DNA from: Pseudomonadota bacterium
Lineage (GTDB): Bacteria; Bdellovibrionota_C; UBA2361; SZUA-149
Direction: 5' to 3'
Assembly: GCA_029555385.1 (NCBI GenBank)
Contig: JAKPSH010000021.1
Coordinates: forward strand, 1 to 47,672
DNA: 47,672 bases
How positions within the stretch are numbered: position 1 is the stretch's first letter; the number at the start of each line of letters is the position of its first letter. The notes under the pieces were generated by a model that worked only from the letters and a program-made list of their open reading frames with translations, made no database searches and was not told where the DNA came from. Below, in pieces: positions 17,342 through 25,987 of the stretch. The position numbers were made by a program, and so were the translations under genes.

Positions 17342-17788
17342 CTATTTTTCCGGGCGCGACTGAAGATAACTTTCAAGAATAATCGCAGCGGAAATCCGGT
17401 CTAAGGCCGCACGGCGCGAACGATTCTTCAAACCGGAACCAGCAACCAACCGCTCCGCCTGCACCGAGGTAAGCCGTTCATCCCAAAAAACTACATTAGG
17501 CTCGGCCTCCATCTTATCTGCCAAGAACTTTTGGAGAGCCTTGACGAACAAACGCACCTTGCCCGCCTGCTCCCCTTCCTCACCGCTTAATTCCAGCGGA
17601 AGCCCGATAATGATATCAGCAGCATGATTCTGTTTGATGATTTCAAAAATTTTCTTAAAGACTTCAGGTCCTTTTCGCACAAGGGTGCTATGCGGCAGCG
17701 CAAATTGGCAAGAGGGATCACTAAGCGCGACGCCAACTCTCACATCACCCACATCCAGTGCAATCACACGGTAATCACTCGCAAACAT
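17342..17788 (-). CDS. ruvX: YqgF/RuvX putative pre-16S rRNA nuclease
   Basis: A 148-residue protein of the RNase H-like YqgF family, which trims the 5' end of 16S rRNA precursor. The ATG at 17788 gives the usual N-terminus (RVIALDVGDVRVGVALSDP). A longer version would need TTG at 17824 and is not favoured. Three acidic catalytic positions are visible: Asp in ALDVGD, Glu in IIGLPLELSGEEGEQA and Asp in FWDERLTSVQAERL. The length is normal. It is divergent from the M23 peptidase gene, leaving only 91 bases for both promoters. Confidence 0.93.
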   Translation of the reverse strand: MFASDYRVIALDVGDVRVGVALSDPSCQFALPHSTLVRKGPEVFKKIFEIIKQNHAADIIIGLPLELSGEEGEQAGKVRLFVKALQKFLADKMEAEPNVVFWDERLTSVQAERLVAGSGLKNRSRRAALDRISAAIILESYLQSRPEK

Positions 17789-17879
17789 GTCAATTTCTTT
17801 ATGATTTATCTCAACAAAAAGCAATCCCGCCAGCTATCCCACCTTGACGCAAATTATTCAGTTGGTAGGGTTTCTGCAT

Positions 17880-19361
17880 ATGGCTATACGGCACCAACAA
17901 TCAAAACGTATCGTGCGTCATTATGCAAAGCGCAGACGCCTTTCGTCTCTGTTTGAGACGGACACCCAGGGCGCCCCTCCGCCGCTGCTTGTGCGCCGCC
18001 GCTCCCCTGTGCCTCACCGCACGCAGCACGTGTCTTTTTATGGATACGCCGAACCCGGAGTTTCGCTGAAACGCGCAGCGCACTTGCTTGCGTCTGTGCT
18101 GATGGTGCTCGCAGCGGCCCTGGCTATTCTGCTCCTGCCCGGCATTCTTGTTGACTCGAGGCCGCTGGATTTTTGCCGCATTGCCGCTGATTTCTCGCCT
18201 CCCGCCCCAGCCAAACCTCGGCTAGAACCGTCGCAGCGATTTTCATTTGCTCATGAAGTCCGCCCGGGACAAGACCTGCAGTCGATAGCCTTAAAATACG
18301 GACTGCCGCAAGATTTGGCGCAGACGCTTGCGCGTGAAGCAGAGCGGCGCGGGGAAAAACAGAACTCCCCGTTAAGTCTGCAAAACGGCCAAATTGTCAA
18401 ACTTGTTCTCAGCTCAAACGGTGATTTTAAGCGCCTCAGCGCGCCGCTGGAGCAGGACCAACGCCTGGATCTTGAACGCCGCAGAGCTGACGGAAAGATT
18501 GCCGCGTATGTGCGCCAGATGCGCACGGAACATCGAGATCGTGTTGCGGTCGGGCTTGTCGAAACCTCCTTTGCCGCTGCTGCCGTAAAAGCGGGAGTGC
18601 CTTACGATATCGTTGACGACCTGGTTGATATTCTCGGAAGCAAAGTGTCGTTTCACCGCGATTTTCAAAAGGGCGATCGTTTCACCGTAATATTCAAGGA
18701 TAAACTGCTGCGCGATGGAAAATCGCACAAATCCGGTCCTCTGCTGGCCGCGTTTGTGCAGGCGGGAAGCAAAGAGGTAGCCGCAATTCGTTATGTAGGT
18801 ACGGATGGGAAAGCTCGTTATTTCGACCAAAATGGGGAGCTGATTGAAAACGGCTTTTTGCGCTACCCGGCAAAGTTCTCACGGATTTCAAGCTCATTTA
18901 CCAAGTCCCGCTTTCATCCCGTACTCAAGTACAACCGCCCGCACAACGGAGTAGATTTTGCAGCGCCAGTGGGCACACCGGTCCGCTCTACCGCCGCAGG
19001 AACGGTAATGGTTGCCGGCTACCGCGGCGCATCCGGCAATATGGTTAAAGTCAGACATTCCGAACGCTACTCCACGGCCTATCTGCACCTCTCCCGCCTG
19101 GCAAAAGGACTGCGCAAGGGAAGCCATGTTGAGCGCGGCCAGGTTATCGGCTATGTCGGCTCGACTGGTCTTTCCAGCGGACCACATCTACATTACAGCT
19201 TTTTCGACAACGGCCGCTATGTGGACCCGCTCAAGATTGACTTGCCTGCGTTGACTGACCTCCGTCCAGGCCTCAAGATTCACCGCGAGTATTTAAACCG
19301 CGTTGTTTTTACTTTGCGTCACTACCAAAAGATCGACCTCACAAAATCGTATTTTTCATAA
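17880..19361 (+). CDS. Membrane-anchored M23 metallopeptidase (MepM-like endopeptidase)
   Basis: A 493-residue protein. The ATG at 17880 is preceded by GGTAGGG, better than a TTG at 17844. A basic N-terminus leads to one membrane helix (AAHLLASVLMVLAAALAILLLPG). A LysM/OapA-like region (HEVRPGQDLQSIALKYGLPQ) and an MepM-type second domain (PYDIVDDLVDILGS, FQKGDRFTVIF) follow. The LytM domain at the end has the full zinc and catalytic set: H355-N-G-V-D359 and H436-L-H438. Such enzymes cut peptide cross-links in the periplasm to allow wall growth or daughter separation. It is divergent from ruvX and followed by an RNA methyltransferase gene 68 bases downstream. Confidence 0.92.
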   Translation: MAIRHQQSKRIVRHYAKRRRLSSLFETDTQGAPPPLLVRRRSPVPHRTQHVSFYGYAEPGVSLKRAAHLLASVLMVLAAALAILLLPGILVDSRPLDFCRIAADFSPPAPAKPRLEPSQRFSFAHEVRPGQDLQSIALKYGLPQDLAQTLAREAERRGEKQNSPLSLQNGQIVKLVLSSNGDFKRLSAPLEQDQRLDLERRRADGKIAAYVRQMRTEHRDRVAVGLVETSFAAAAVKAGVPYDIVDDLVDILGSKVSFHRDFQKGDRFTVIFKDKLLRDGKSHKSGPLLAAFVQAGSKEVAAIRYVGTDGKARYFDQNGELIENGFLRYPAKFSRISSSFTKSRFHPVLKYNRPHNGVDFAAPVGTPVRSTAAGTVMVAGYRGASGNMVKVRHSERYSTAYLHLSRLAKGLRKGSHVERGQVIGYVGSTGLSSGPHLHYSFFDNGRYVDPLKIDLPALTDLRPGLKIHREYLNRVVFTLRHYQKIDLTKSYFS

Positions 19362-19429
19362 TCGGTTATCTGAGTTACAATAAATTGCACTGTTTTTCAG
19401 TGCTCATCCCGCAGTGCAAGAGCAAGGAT

Positions 19430-20737
19430 ATGTCCCCCGCCTTCCCCCAGATTACGGTAAACATTCGCAGCATAGCTGTCGGCGGCGCCGGTGTCGGCGA
19501 GGTCAAATCTCAAAGCGACGGCGGCGCGGAGCTGCTCGGCATTACCGCGTTCGTGCCTTATTGCGCAGCCGGTGAAATTGTCTCAGCTCAGGTGACAGAA
19601 AAAAAAGAGCGCTACGTCAAAGCCGACCTGCTTACGATAGAACAGGCCTCGCCAGATCGCACAGAGCCGCGGTGCAAGTACTATGCGAACTGCGGCGGGT
19701 GCGAACTTCAGCACATGGCCTACGCAGCACAGCTCAAAGCAAAGTATGAGATGATTGCCGGCGCGCTGCGCGCGGCAAAACTTCCTTCGACTGTCGTTGG
19801 TGTTCTGCGTCCGCTTACACCTTCCGCGCCTTATCATTACCGGCGGCGAATCAGTCTGCATCTTGATTCTGGCGGACGCACCGGATTCTACCGGCAGAAC
19901 TCGCGTTCGGTAGTCCCCATTGATTCATGCTCCGTAGCATCTCCGGCAATCAACTCGCTTCTTGCGCAAATTCAGTCGTTCGGGCGGCTGGTCCAGGGAA
20001 AAATCAGCTCAGTTCAGCTCGAAGAGGATGTGCAAGGTGTAGTAGCCGTGCTTCAATCGCCTTACGATCTTAGTCCGGCAGAACAGAAGGAAATTATCGA
20101 ACAGGCCAAACCTTTTTTCGCCAGCGTTGTTTTAATGACCGGCGAAAAAGAAACGGGGGGCTATGGGCGGCAAATACTTGATCTGCCGCTTAATGAGAAG
20201 AATAGCTGCTCGCTGCGCGTCCCAGCGGGTTATTTCTCGCAAGTTAATTGGCCGGTCAATCTGGCCCTTATTGAACGCGTAGTGCGCTCGGCGCAGATTG
20301 CTTACGGCGAGCTGGCTTACGATTTATACGCCGGGGCGGGCAATTTCTCGATTCCGCTGGCCCGGGCGGGGGCTCAAGTGACTGCTGTGGAGTGCGATAA
20401 ACGCCTGGTTTCGTTTGGCCGGGAGAGCGCCAAGCGCTTCAATCTTGATCGCCGTATCGAATTTGTTGAGAAATCAGTCGAGAAGTTTCTCAGCTCGCAA
20501 AAGCACAATGACGCCCGCATCATTGTCGCCGACCCGCCGCGAAGCGGCCTGGGCAAGCTGGTCTCACAGCTTAATTTCGGCAGGAAGCTTCTTTTTGTCT
20601 CCTGCCACCTGCCCAGTTTCGTGCGTGATGTAAAAGCGCTGCTTGAACAAGGCTGGGAAGCAGAGACAATCGAGCCGTTTGATATGTTTGCGCAGACTTC
20701 TTACGTGGAGACGCTCGGTGTCTTGCGCCGCGCATAG
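19430..20737 (+). CDS. RlmD/TrmA-family 23S rRNA or tRNA (uracil-C5)-methyltransferase
   Basis: A 435-residue SAM-dependent methyltransferase. A TRAM domain occupies about residues 5-70. An Fe-S cluster Cys set follows (C82, C88, C91 in CKYYANCGGC, with a later Cys in PIDSC). The SAM-binding strand is DLYAGAGNFSIPLA, the substrate and catalytic loop is ADPPRSG, and the nucleophile Cys lies in LLFVSCHLPSFVRD. This family makes 5-methyluridine in 23S rRNA (RlmD, RlmC) or tRNA (TrmA). TrmFO is present in the same window, so rRNA is the more likely target here, which is inference. The ATG at 19430 is preferred over TTG at 19385 because the TRAM domain begins close to it and AAGGA precedes it. Four bases separate it from the next, convergent gene. 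Confidence 0.9.
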   Translation: MSPAFPQITVNIRSIAVGGAGVGEVKSQSDGGAELLGITAFVPYCAAGEIVSAQVTEKKERYVKADLLTIEQASPDRTEPRCKYYANCGGCELQHMAYAAQLKAKYEMIAGALRAAKLPSTVVGVLRPLTPSAPYHYRRRISLHLDSGGRTGFYRQNSRSVVPIDSCSVASPAINSLLAQIQSFGRLVQGKISSVQLEEDVQGVVAVLQSPYDLSPAEQKEIIEQAKPFFASVVLMTGEKETGGYGRQILDLPLNEKNSCSLRVPAGYFSQVNWPVNLALIERVVRSAQIAYGELAYDLYAGAGNFSIPLARAGAQVTAVECDKRLVSFGRESAKRFNLDRRIEFVEKSVEKFLSSQKHNDARIIVADPPRSGLGKLVSQLNFGRKLLFVSCHLPSFVRDVKALLEQGWEAETIEPFDMFAQTSYVETLGVLRRA

Positions 20738-20741
20738 CATG

Positions 20742-21809
20742 CTACTCGGCGTGGCGGCCTTCAAGCTTGATTACTTGCGGATCAGTCCGCACACGTGAGA
20801 GCACCAAAGTTTCGGGAAGATTGGCCAGCGCATACTTGCGCCCCACGGCATTATTCTTAAGATCCATCTGCGCATCACCGCTCCCTTCCGCATACGCTGT
20901 ATCTTCATGAGCATCCGTAACCAATTCCGCAAATTCGGGACCGAATTCCTTGGTTAACAAGTAACTCCAAAGCACATGGCGGTAAGCGTCCTCAGGCACC
21001 TGCGGATCTCTGCTGTACTCGCTTTTTGCTTGTGCGGTGGCCTGCTGCTGCAAGGCAAACAGACGCGGCGCCCTGAATGGATACTCTGCGGCCATCTTGA
21101 GTTCGGCAATTGTAAAGCGTTGTTCGGAATAGCGCAGCAATTCGGCAACATCTGCGATATCAAGTACAAGCCTCGTGACTGCGTTTTCCCGCACGGTTCG
21201 TATCTGCACCGCGTGGGAAGTGCCGCTGGCCGAAAGATACGTCTTGCCTTCAAAGTAGAGATCCAAGACGGTCATCCCGTCCTGCGACAGGCGGATTATT
21301 TCTCGGATCAACTCCTGGGCCGAATCCCCCACCTTATGCCCCTCGATTACGGCCCGCACACCGGCTGCAGCTCCGATGACCTCCGTCCTTTTTGGCTGCT
21401 TGCCCAGTCCGAACGATACTCCGAGAGCCCCGCTAGTATCTTTGCGTCTTGAACGGACAGTAAAATCCTTTACATGCAGAGCAAGTTCGATAGGCTGTAG
21501 ACTAAGCAGCTCCAGCGTAAGGACGTCCGCATTAACGCCAATTGCTTCAATCGAAGAGAAGGGACTCGGCTGCTCAATACCGCACTGCATAACAACTTCG
21601 TGCCAAATTACTTTGCCGCGCAATGATATCACAGCCTTATCAAAAGCGAATTTGTTAACCGTAATTCCCTGCCGGTGCAGGTATTCCGTAAGGATGCGTT
21701 GCGCCAGCCTGGAGCCAAAATCAATAGCAGCGACGGCAGCCTGGTAAGATGCCGCGCCCGCCATAAACATCAACAACAGGCAAATCAGGATAATTCTAGG
21801 CTTGCGCAT
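20742..21809 (-). CDS. Exported protein with DUF6973-like C-terminal domain
   Basis: A 355-residue protein with an N-terminal signal peptide or anchor (IILICLLLMFMAGAASYQA). Residues 30-250 are a mixed alpha/beta region without recognisable motif. The C-terminus holds DAYRHVLWSYLLTKEFGPEF, then VTDAHE, then MDLKNNAVGRKYA. This spacing of R-H, H-E and D-x-x-N-N-x-x-G resembles the DUF6973 module of bacterial secreted proteins; the conserved His, Glu, Asp and Asn suggest a catalytic or metal site. The start is nine bases after the ankyrin gene stop, so both are likely in one operon. The domain call is from memory of the motif and moderately sure. Function unknown. Confidence 0.6.
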   Translation of the reverse strand: MRKPRIILICLLLMFMAGAASYQAAVAAIDFGSRLAQRILTEYLHRQGITVNKFAFDKAVISLRGKVIWHEVVMQCGIEQPSPFSSIEAIGVNADVLTLELLSLQPIELALHVKDFTVRSRRKDTSGALGVSFGLGKQPKRTEVIGAAAGVRAVIEGHKVGDSAQELIREIIRLSQDGMTVLDLYFEGKTYLSASGTSHAVQIRTVRENAVTRLVLDIADVAELLRYSEQRFTIAELKMAAEYPFRAPRLFALQQQATAQAKSEYSRDPQVPEDAYRHVLWSYLLTKEFGPEFAELVTDAHEDTAYAEGSGDAQMDLKNNAVGRKYALANLPETLVLSRVRTDPQVIKLEGRHAE

Positions 21810-21818
21810 TGCACACGA

Positions 21819-22838
21819 TTACCAACAATTCGCGCAGCTTGATTTGACTTTCATCCGTCCGGTGCTCGTTACGGTCTGACTGCCGTTGTAACGGTATTCG
21901 GCTTGTTGATTCCTTTCCAAATTAACTGGACCGGAAAGAACTACTGATTTTCCACCGGGCAGAACGGCCTCGATGCGAATGTCGTTCGCTTTTACTTCCC
22001 CAACGTTGCGTACAGATGCCGTAACTTCCTGCAAAGTAACCTCGGCACCATAATGCCACTGGCCTTTCGGCTCGCCTAGCACCCTGAGCCGCGTCCTCTC
22101 GCTGACCGTCCGGCCAGGAGCTGGAGCACGCTCCGCGACAACAGCAGCGCTGCTTGCAAAATTCATAATGCGCAGCAGCTCAGTATTCTTTGCTGTTTTT
22201 GCCCGATCCAGCGCCGTATGACCTTCATTGTCGCGGTGCTCAATGTCTGCGCCCCGTTCAATAAGAATCTTCGTCAATTGCGGATCCCCTTGTTTAACCG
22301 CGTAGGTAAGCGGCGAGCAGCCATCGCTATCCATGACACCGACGGCTGCGCCTACTCGCAGCAGAAACTGCACAGCTTCGACTTGGCCTCCCCGGACCGC
22401 GTAAATCAGTGCCGTCCGCTTTTTCTTATCGCTCGTATCCACAGCCGCGCCGCGGGCAACCAGCGTGCGGACAATGTCCATCTTGCCTCGCTCTGCCGCA
22501 TACATCAGAGCGGTAGTACCATTCTTGTCCCCCGCTTCGATGATTGCTCCACGTTCCGCGAGCAGTGCGGTGATGCGCTGATTTCCAGTACGGCCGGCAA
22601 GAACCAAAGCTGGCATACCGGTTTTGTCGACGCTGTTAGGATCTATTCCTGCGTCAAGCGCCGCACGAATTTCTTCGTAATCACCACGTATAATATTCGC
22701 GAAAAAATCACCGATATTGGACTCTGCATGCTCCTCGGCCGCAGTCTGATGCGACGGTATGCCCAAGCACGGAAGCAGAAACAACAGCAGCAGTACCGCT
22801 AAAACACACATTGAGGCGTTATAGTCTTTGTTCTTCAT
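21819..22838 (-). CDS. Exported ankyrin-repeat protein with C-terminal beta domain
   Basis: A 339-residue protein. The ATG at 22838 is chosen because a signal peptide (ASMCVLAVLLLLFLLPCLG) follows at once and CAGG precedes it; an ATG at 22895 would add 19 residues of hairpin-derived sequence. About six ankyrin repeats fill residues 45-235, with typical cores such as NGTTALMYAAERGKMDIVRT and KRTALIYAVRGGQVEAVQFL. The last 100 residues (VTLQEVTASVRNVGEVKAND, ending in CANCW) look like an Ig/CARDB-type beta sandwich. Ankyrin repeats bind proteins; as an exported protein its partner should be periplasmic or outside. It precedes the DUF6973-like gene by nine bases, which makes that protein a candidate partner. 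Confidence 0.85.
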   Translation of the reverse strand: MKNKDYNASMCVLAVLLLLFLLPCLGIPSHQTAAEEHAESNIGDFFANIIRGDYEEIRAALDAGIDPNSVDKTGMPALVLAGRTGNQRITALLAERGAIIEAGDKNGTTALMYAAERGKMDIVRTLVARGAAVDTSDKKKRTALIYAVRGGQVEAVQFLLRVGAAVGVMDSDGCSPLTYAVKQGDPQLTKILIERGADIEHRDNEGHTALDRAKTAKNTELLRIMNFASSAAVVAERAPAPGRTVSERTRLRVLGEPKGQWHYGAEVTLQEVTASVRNVGEVKANDIRIEAVLPGGKSVVLSGPVNLERNQQAEYRYNGSQTVTSTGRMKVKSSCANCW

Positions 22839-23092
22839 CGCCTGACAAACCAAAGAATTGCGTCCTCGATGCGCCGCTAGGCATACGCGGCGCATTGCAG
22901 CATCATCGCCTGAGCTGCCTGTCCCACTAGTGGACTATCGGCAGGCGATGCCTCGGGTCTGAGCAGCAAGATCAGTTAAGAAAAACACAATAATATCAGA
23001 TGGTTTAATAAGGGTGTTTGGCCTCCTTCGGGTCTGGTATAGTGACACCACTCGCGCGCATATAACAACTGCCTAACTAGAGAGAACATAAA
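22839..23092. promoter_or_regulatory. Divergent control region with a perfect 9-bp hairpin
   Basis: This gap separates the ankyrin gene (minus) from the oxidase locus (plus). ATGCGCCGC (22869-22877) and GCGGCGCAT (22887-22895) are perfect complements with a 9-base loop, placed in the ankyrin leader. A second 8-bp inverted repeat ATCGCCTG/CAGGCGAT spans about 22907-22950. For the plus strand, TATAGT near 23038 is a reasonable -10 box for the oxidase operon, with TTGGCC at a rather short distance upstream. AGAGAG lies before the ATG at 23093. Confidence 0.4.
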
Positions 23093-23497
23093 ATGCTCCA
23101 ATCAAAGCTTCATTACCACGGTTCAATGATGCTGGTTCTTTTCCTTGTTTTTCCGGCTCTACTGCAGGCCGAAACGAATTGTGCAAAGTTGTCCCGCGAG
23201 CAATGTCTGGCGTCACGTAAATGCGCGATCGATTTTTGCTCGGCTGAGCAAAGGGAATCGGCCAGTTCGCAGCTTTGTTATACCTGCCGTCCTCGCACGC
23301 AAGAATGCGAAGTGGGCTTCTCGCATCTCGACGCCGAGAAGCGCCGGGCTGAATGTGAACAGCGCCCAGGATGCGCCGTGCGCTTAGACTGCTACTGTCC
23401 TTGTGAAGATCCGCGGCATCCCAAGTATAAACGCTGCGTCTGTCAATGCGTAGGCGGGCTTCCCGCGGATTGTGTGCGGCGCTCTGCCAAACGCTGA
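23093..23497 (+). CDS. Small Cys-rich exported protein, first gene of the oxidase locus
   Basis: A 134-residue protein with a signal peptide (MMLVLFLVFPALLQAE) and about 16 cysteines in the mature part. The cysteines are grouped: N-terminal spaced Cys (NCAKL, QCLAS, KCAID, FCSAE), a CYTC, and two C-x-C-x-C clusters (DCYCPC and RCVCQC) near the end. Such clusters fit disulfide networks or copper/zinc binding. Its stop and the ATG of the SURF1-SCO fusion share a base (TGATG), so translation is coupled. I recognise no family. The context of copper-dependent oxidase assembly makes a metal-handling or redox role an attractive inference, but nothing proves it. Confidence 0.7.
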   Translation: MLQSKLHYHGSMMLVLFLVFPALLQAETNCAKLSREQCLASRKCAIDFCSAEQRESASSQLCYTCRPRTQECEVGFSHLDAEKRRAECEQRPGCAVRLDCYCPCEDPRHPKYKRCVCQCVGGLPADCVRRSAKR

Positions 23498-25056
23498 TGA
23501 AGGTCGATTTCCGCTTCTCCTGGAAAACCACACTCGTTTCTGCGGCACTGTCCGCGGTCATGCTTTTTTGCTCCCACTGGCAGTGGGAGAAATATAAAAA
23601 CAAAACTGCGCTTCTGGCCCATTACCGGCAAGACTCCGCCGCACAGCTTGCGCTCTTTCCCGCAGCGGCTTCTGCTCAAGAGCTGCACAGCCTCCTGCAC
23701 CGCCGCGTTCGCGCAAGTGGAACATATGATTACTCCCGGCAATTAATTATTGCCAATCAAAGCCATGCCTCCGGACCAGGCTATTGGCTGATGACCCCGC
23801 TGATCCTGCGCGATTCAACGCGCGCGATAATGGTCTGCCGCGGCTTTATTCCTTTTGCCGACCGCACTCCCCAGTCCTGGGAAAAGTATAACCGCACTGC
23901 CGGGGAGGTTACCGTCGATGGCGTTGTAAAACCATCTGTACCAGCGCGCATGATTGGGCCGCGCAATCCCCATGTGCAAAGCGCCACGCAGTTTGAGAGA
24001 ATCTGGCTTTTTCCGGAAATTGAAAAAATCGCCATGCAATTCCCGTATCCCTTAATCAACAACATCTTTTTGCAGCAGATCGGCTCTGCCTCTCCCGGTG
24101 AGTTTCCTGCCGAGACACGGGTTATCGACATCCCGCCGTCAACTCACTTTGGCTATACTATCGAATGGATCGTTCTTGCGTGCGTGACACTGCTGATTGG
24201 TTTTTCTCTGCAAGCATTCCCCTCGCGCCGCAGATACAGAATTGATCAACACCCCGAACAAGTTCTTATCTTCGCCGCCGCAATGCTGACAACCCTCCTG
24301 CCTCTTGGCGCAGCAGCGGAAACGGCAAGTCCGACGGATGTCGGGATTATTGAAAGATTGGGCACGCAAGTCGATCTCCAGCTTTCCTTTACCGATGAAT
24401 CAGGAAACACGCGCCCGCTTTCGTCTCATATCATCCCCGAACGTCCGCTCGTCTTGCTCCCCGTATATTATCGTTGTCCGCGCATATGCTCGCTTACGCT
24501 GCGCAAGCTTAGTGCGCTGATCAATGAACTTGCACTGACGCCCGGCCGCGATTACACGGTGGCCGTCCTCAGCTTTGATCCCGCTGAAACGGCGCAGCTT
24601 GCTCAACAGCGACATCGCTCATTCACTGCGCAGCTTTCTGCCGCACGTCCAGAAGAAAGCAGCGTATCGTTTCTCACCGGGGAGCCGCAAAATATTGACC
24701 GCTTGATGAACCAGGTTGGATTTTTCTACCGTAGAGACGGTGATGACTGGTCTCACGTCACCGCGCTGATCTTACTCACACCCGCTGGCGAAATTTCCCG
24801 CTATTTCTACGGCATTGATTTTCCACCCTCTGCCGTACGCCGTGCGCTGGTCGAGGCAGCCGCAGGGAAGATCGGCTCGCCGGTCGATCGCATGCTCCTC
24901 TACTGCTTTCGCTACGATCCCGCTCGCGGACGATATACGCCGCTCATTTGGAACATTACCCGTGTGGTGTGTATTTCTGTGGCGCTCGTTCTTCTGCTAG
25001 TGTTGCTTGGTCTGTTTTTAAAAGAGAAGAGAACGGCCAATGACAAAATTTCTTGA
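23497..25056 (+). CDS. SURF1-SCO fusion: cytochrome c oxidase assembly protein
   Basis: A 519-residue continuous frame joining two assembly factors. Residues 1-240 are SURF1: a first membrane helix (TTLVSAALSAVMLFCSHWQW), GTYD, NQSHASGPGYWLMTPL, RGFIPF, and the ending THFGYTIEW at the second helix. SURF1 aids heme a insertion. After a third hydrophobic segment (255-275), residues 280-470 are an SCO/SenC thioredoxin-fold domain with the copper ligands C327-x3-C331 and H420, followed by a C-terminal helix (490-508). The ATG at 23497 overlaps the Cys-rich gene's stop, and its 3' end overlaps coxB by 17 bases. Both families normally occur as separate genes. The domain calls are firm. Confidence 0.93.
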   Translation: MKVDFRFSWKTTLVSAALSAVMLFCSHWQWEKYKNKTALLAHYRQDSAAQLALFPAAASAQELHSLLHRRVRASGTYDYSRQLIIANQSHASGPGYWLMTPLILRDSTRAIMVCRGFIPFADRTPQSWEKYNRTAGEVTVDGVVKPSVPARMIGPRNPHVQSATQFERIWLFPEIEKIAMQFPYPLINNIFLQQIGSASPGEFPAETRVIDIPPSTHFGYTIEWIVLACVTLLIGFSLQAFPSRRRYRIDQHPEQVLIFAAAMLTTLLPLGAAAETASPTDVGIIERLGTQVDLQLSFTDESGNTRPLSSHIIPERPLVLLPVYYRCPRICSLTLRKLSALINELALTPGRDYTVAVLSFDPAETAQLAQQRHRSFTAQLSAARPEESSVSFLTGEPQNIDRLMNQVGFFYRRDGDDWSHVTALILLTPAGEISRYFYGIDFPPSAVRRALVEAAAGKIGSPVDRMLLYCFRYDPARGRYTPLIWNITRVVCISVALVLLLVLLGLFLKEKRTANDKIS

Positions 25057-25972
25057 TTGGATGCCGGTTGCGGCATCGGATTACGCAAAAGAAGTTGATT
25101 GGATCAACTTGATGATTACCACGGCCGCTGCGCTCTGCATTCTTGCAGTCACGGCGGCCATGCTGTTTTTTGCTTGGATTTACCGGCGCCGCGCTGAACG
25201 GGAGCACTCCGCTTACATCACGCACAACTATCTGCTGGAAGTTCTCTGGACGGCGATTCCGACTGTTGTGGTCATCGCGGTCTTCTATTTCGGGACCAAA
25301 TCCTATGTCGCGGCGCGCACACCGGTGAAAAATGCTCTGGAAGTACAGGTAACGGGCTATCAATGGGGCTGGGATTTTCTTTACGCGACAGGAAAGCAAT
25401 CAACCAACGAGCTGGTGGTTCCAGTGAATACCCCGGTGCGCTTGGTGCTCAAGTCTCGCGACGTTAATCACAGTTTTTTTGTTCCGGCGCTCCGGCTGAA
25501 GGAAGATGTGCTGGCCGGCGCTTATCATTACCTCTGGTTCACGGCAACGCGAATTGGTGAATATCCGGTCTTCTGCACCGAGTACTGCGGCCTGAGCCAT
25601 GCCTACATGCAGGGCAAGCTGCGCGTCGTTTCACAAGCGGACTATGCTTCGTTTTCACAAATCGAACAGACGCATGAAATGCCGGTTTCCGAAGCAGGAC
25701 AACAGCTTTTTGCGGCAAAAGGCTGCATGGCCTGTCATAGCGTCGACGGCACACCGCGGGTTGGTCCGACCTTGAAGGCAATATTCGGCCGCGAAGAAAA
25801 GCTTGTCGACGGCAGTAAAATTGTCGTCGACGAAAATTACCTTGCGGAGTCGCTGAAACAACCCAATGCCAAAATCGCGGAAGGATTCGCACCGAATATG
25901 ATGCCTTCTTTTGAGGGCCAGTTATCCGAGCAGGAACTTGAGGCGCTCATCGCGTATTTGAAAACTCTCTGA
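25040..25972 (+). CDS. coxB: Cytochrome c oxidase subunit II with C-terminal cytochrome c domain
   Basis: A 310-residue protein with two membrane helices (about 22-46 and 68-86). A cupredoxin domain carries all CuA ligands: H144, C179, E181, C183, H187 and M190 (in VNHSF and CTEYCGLSHAYM). A class I cytochrome c domain follows with C229-M-A-C232-H233 and a distal Met region (PNMMPSFEG). This fusion defines caa3-type oxidases, where subunit II itself carries the electron-donating heme. No lipobox is seen. The start overlaps the SURF1-SCO gene, and the next subunit gene follows 15 bases after the stop. Confidence 0.97.
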   Translation: MTKFLDWMPVAASDYAKEVDWINLMITTAAALCILAVTAAMLFFAWIYRRRAEREHSAYITHNYLLEVLWTAIPTVVVIAVFYFGTKSYVAARTPVKNALEVQVTGYQWGWDFLYATGKQSTNELVVPVNTPVRLVLKSRDVNHSFFVPALRLKEDVLAGAYHYLWFTATRIGEYPVFCTEYCGLSHAYMQGKLRVVSQADYASFSQIEQTHEMPVSEAGQQLFAAKGCMACHSVDGTPRVGPTLKAIFGREEKLVDGSKIVVDENYLAESLKQPNAKIAEGFAPNMMPSFEGQLSEQELEALIAYLKTL

Positions 25973-25987
25973 ACGGCGAAACGGATA

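Noticed and set aside
22839..22895. Longer ankyrin-protein start at ATG 22895
   Set aside because: The added 19 residues derive from the hairpin at 22869-22895 and would bury the signal peptide.
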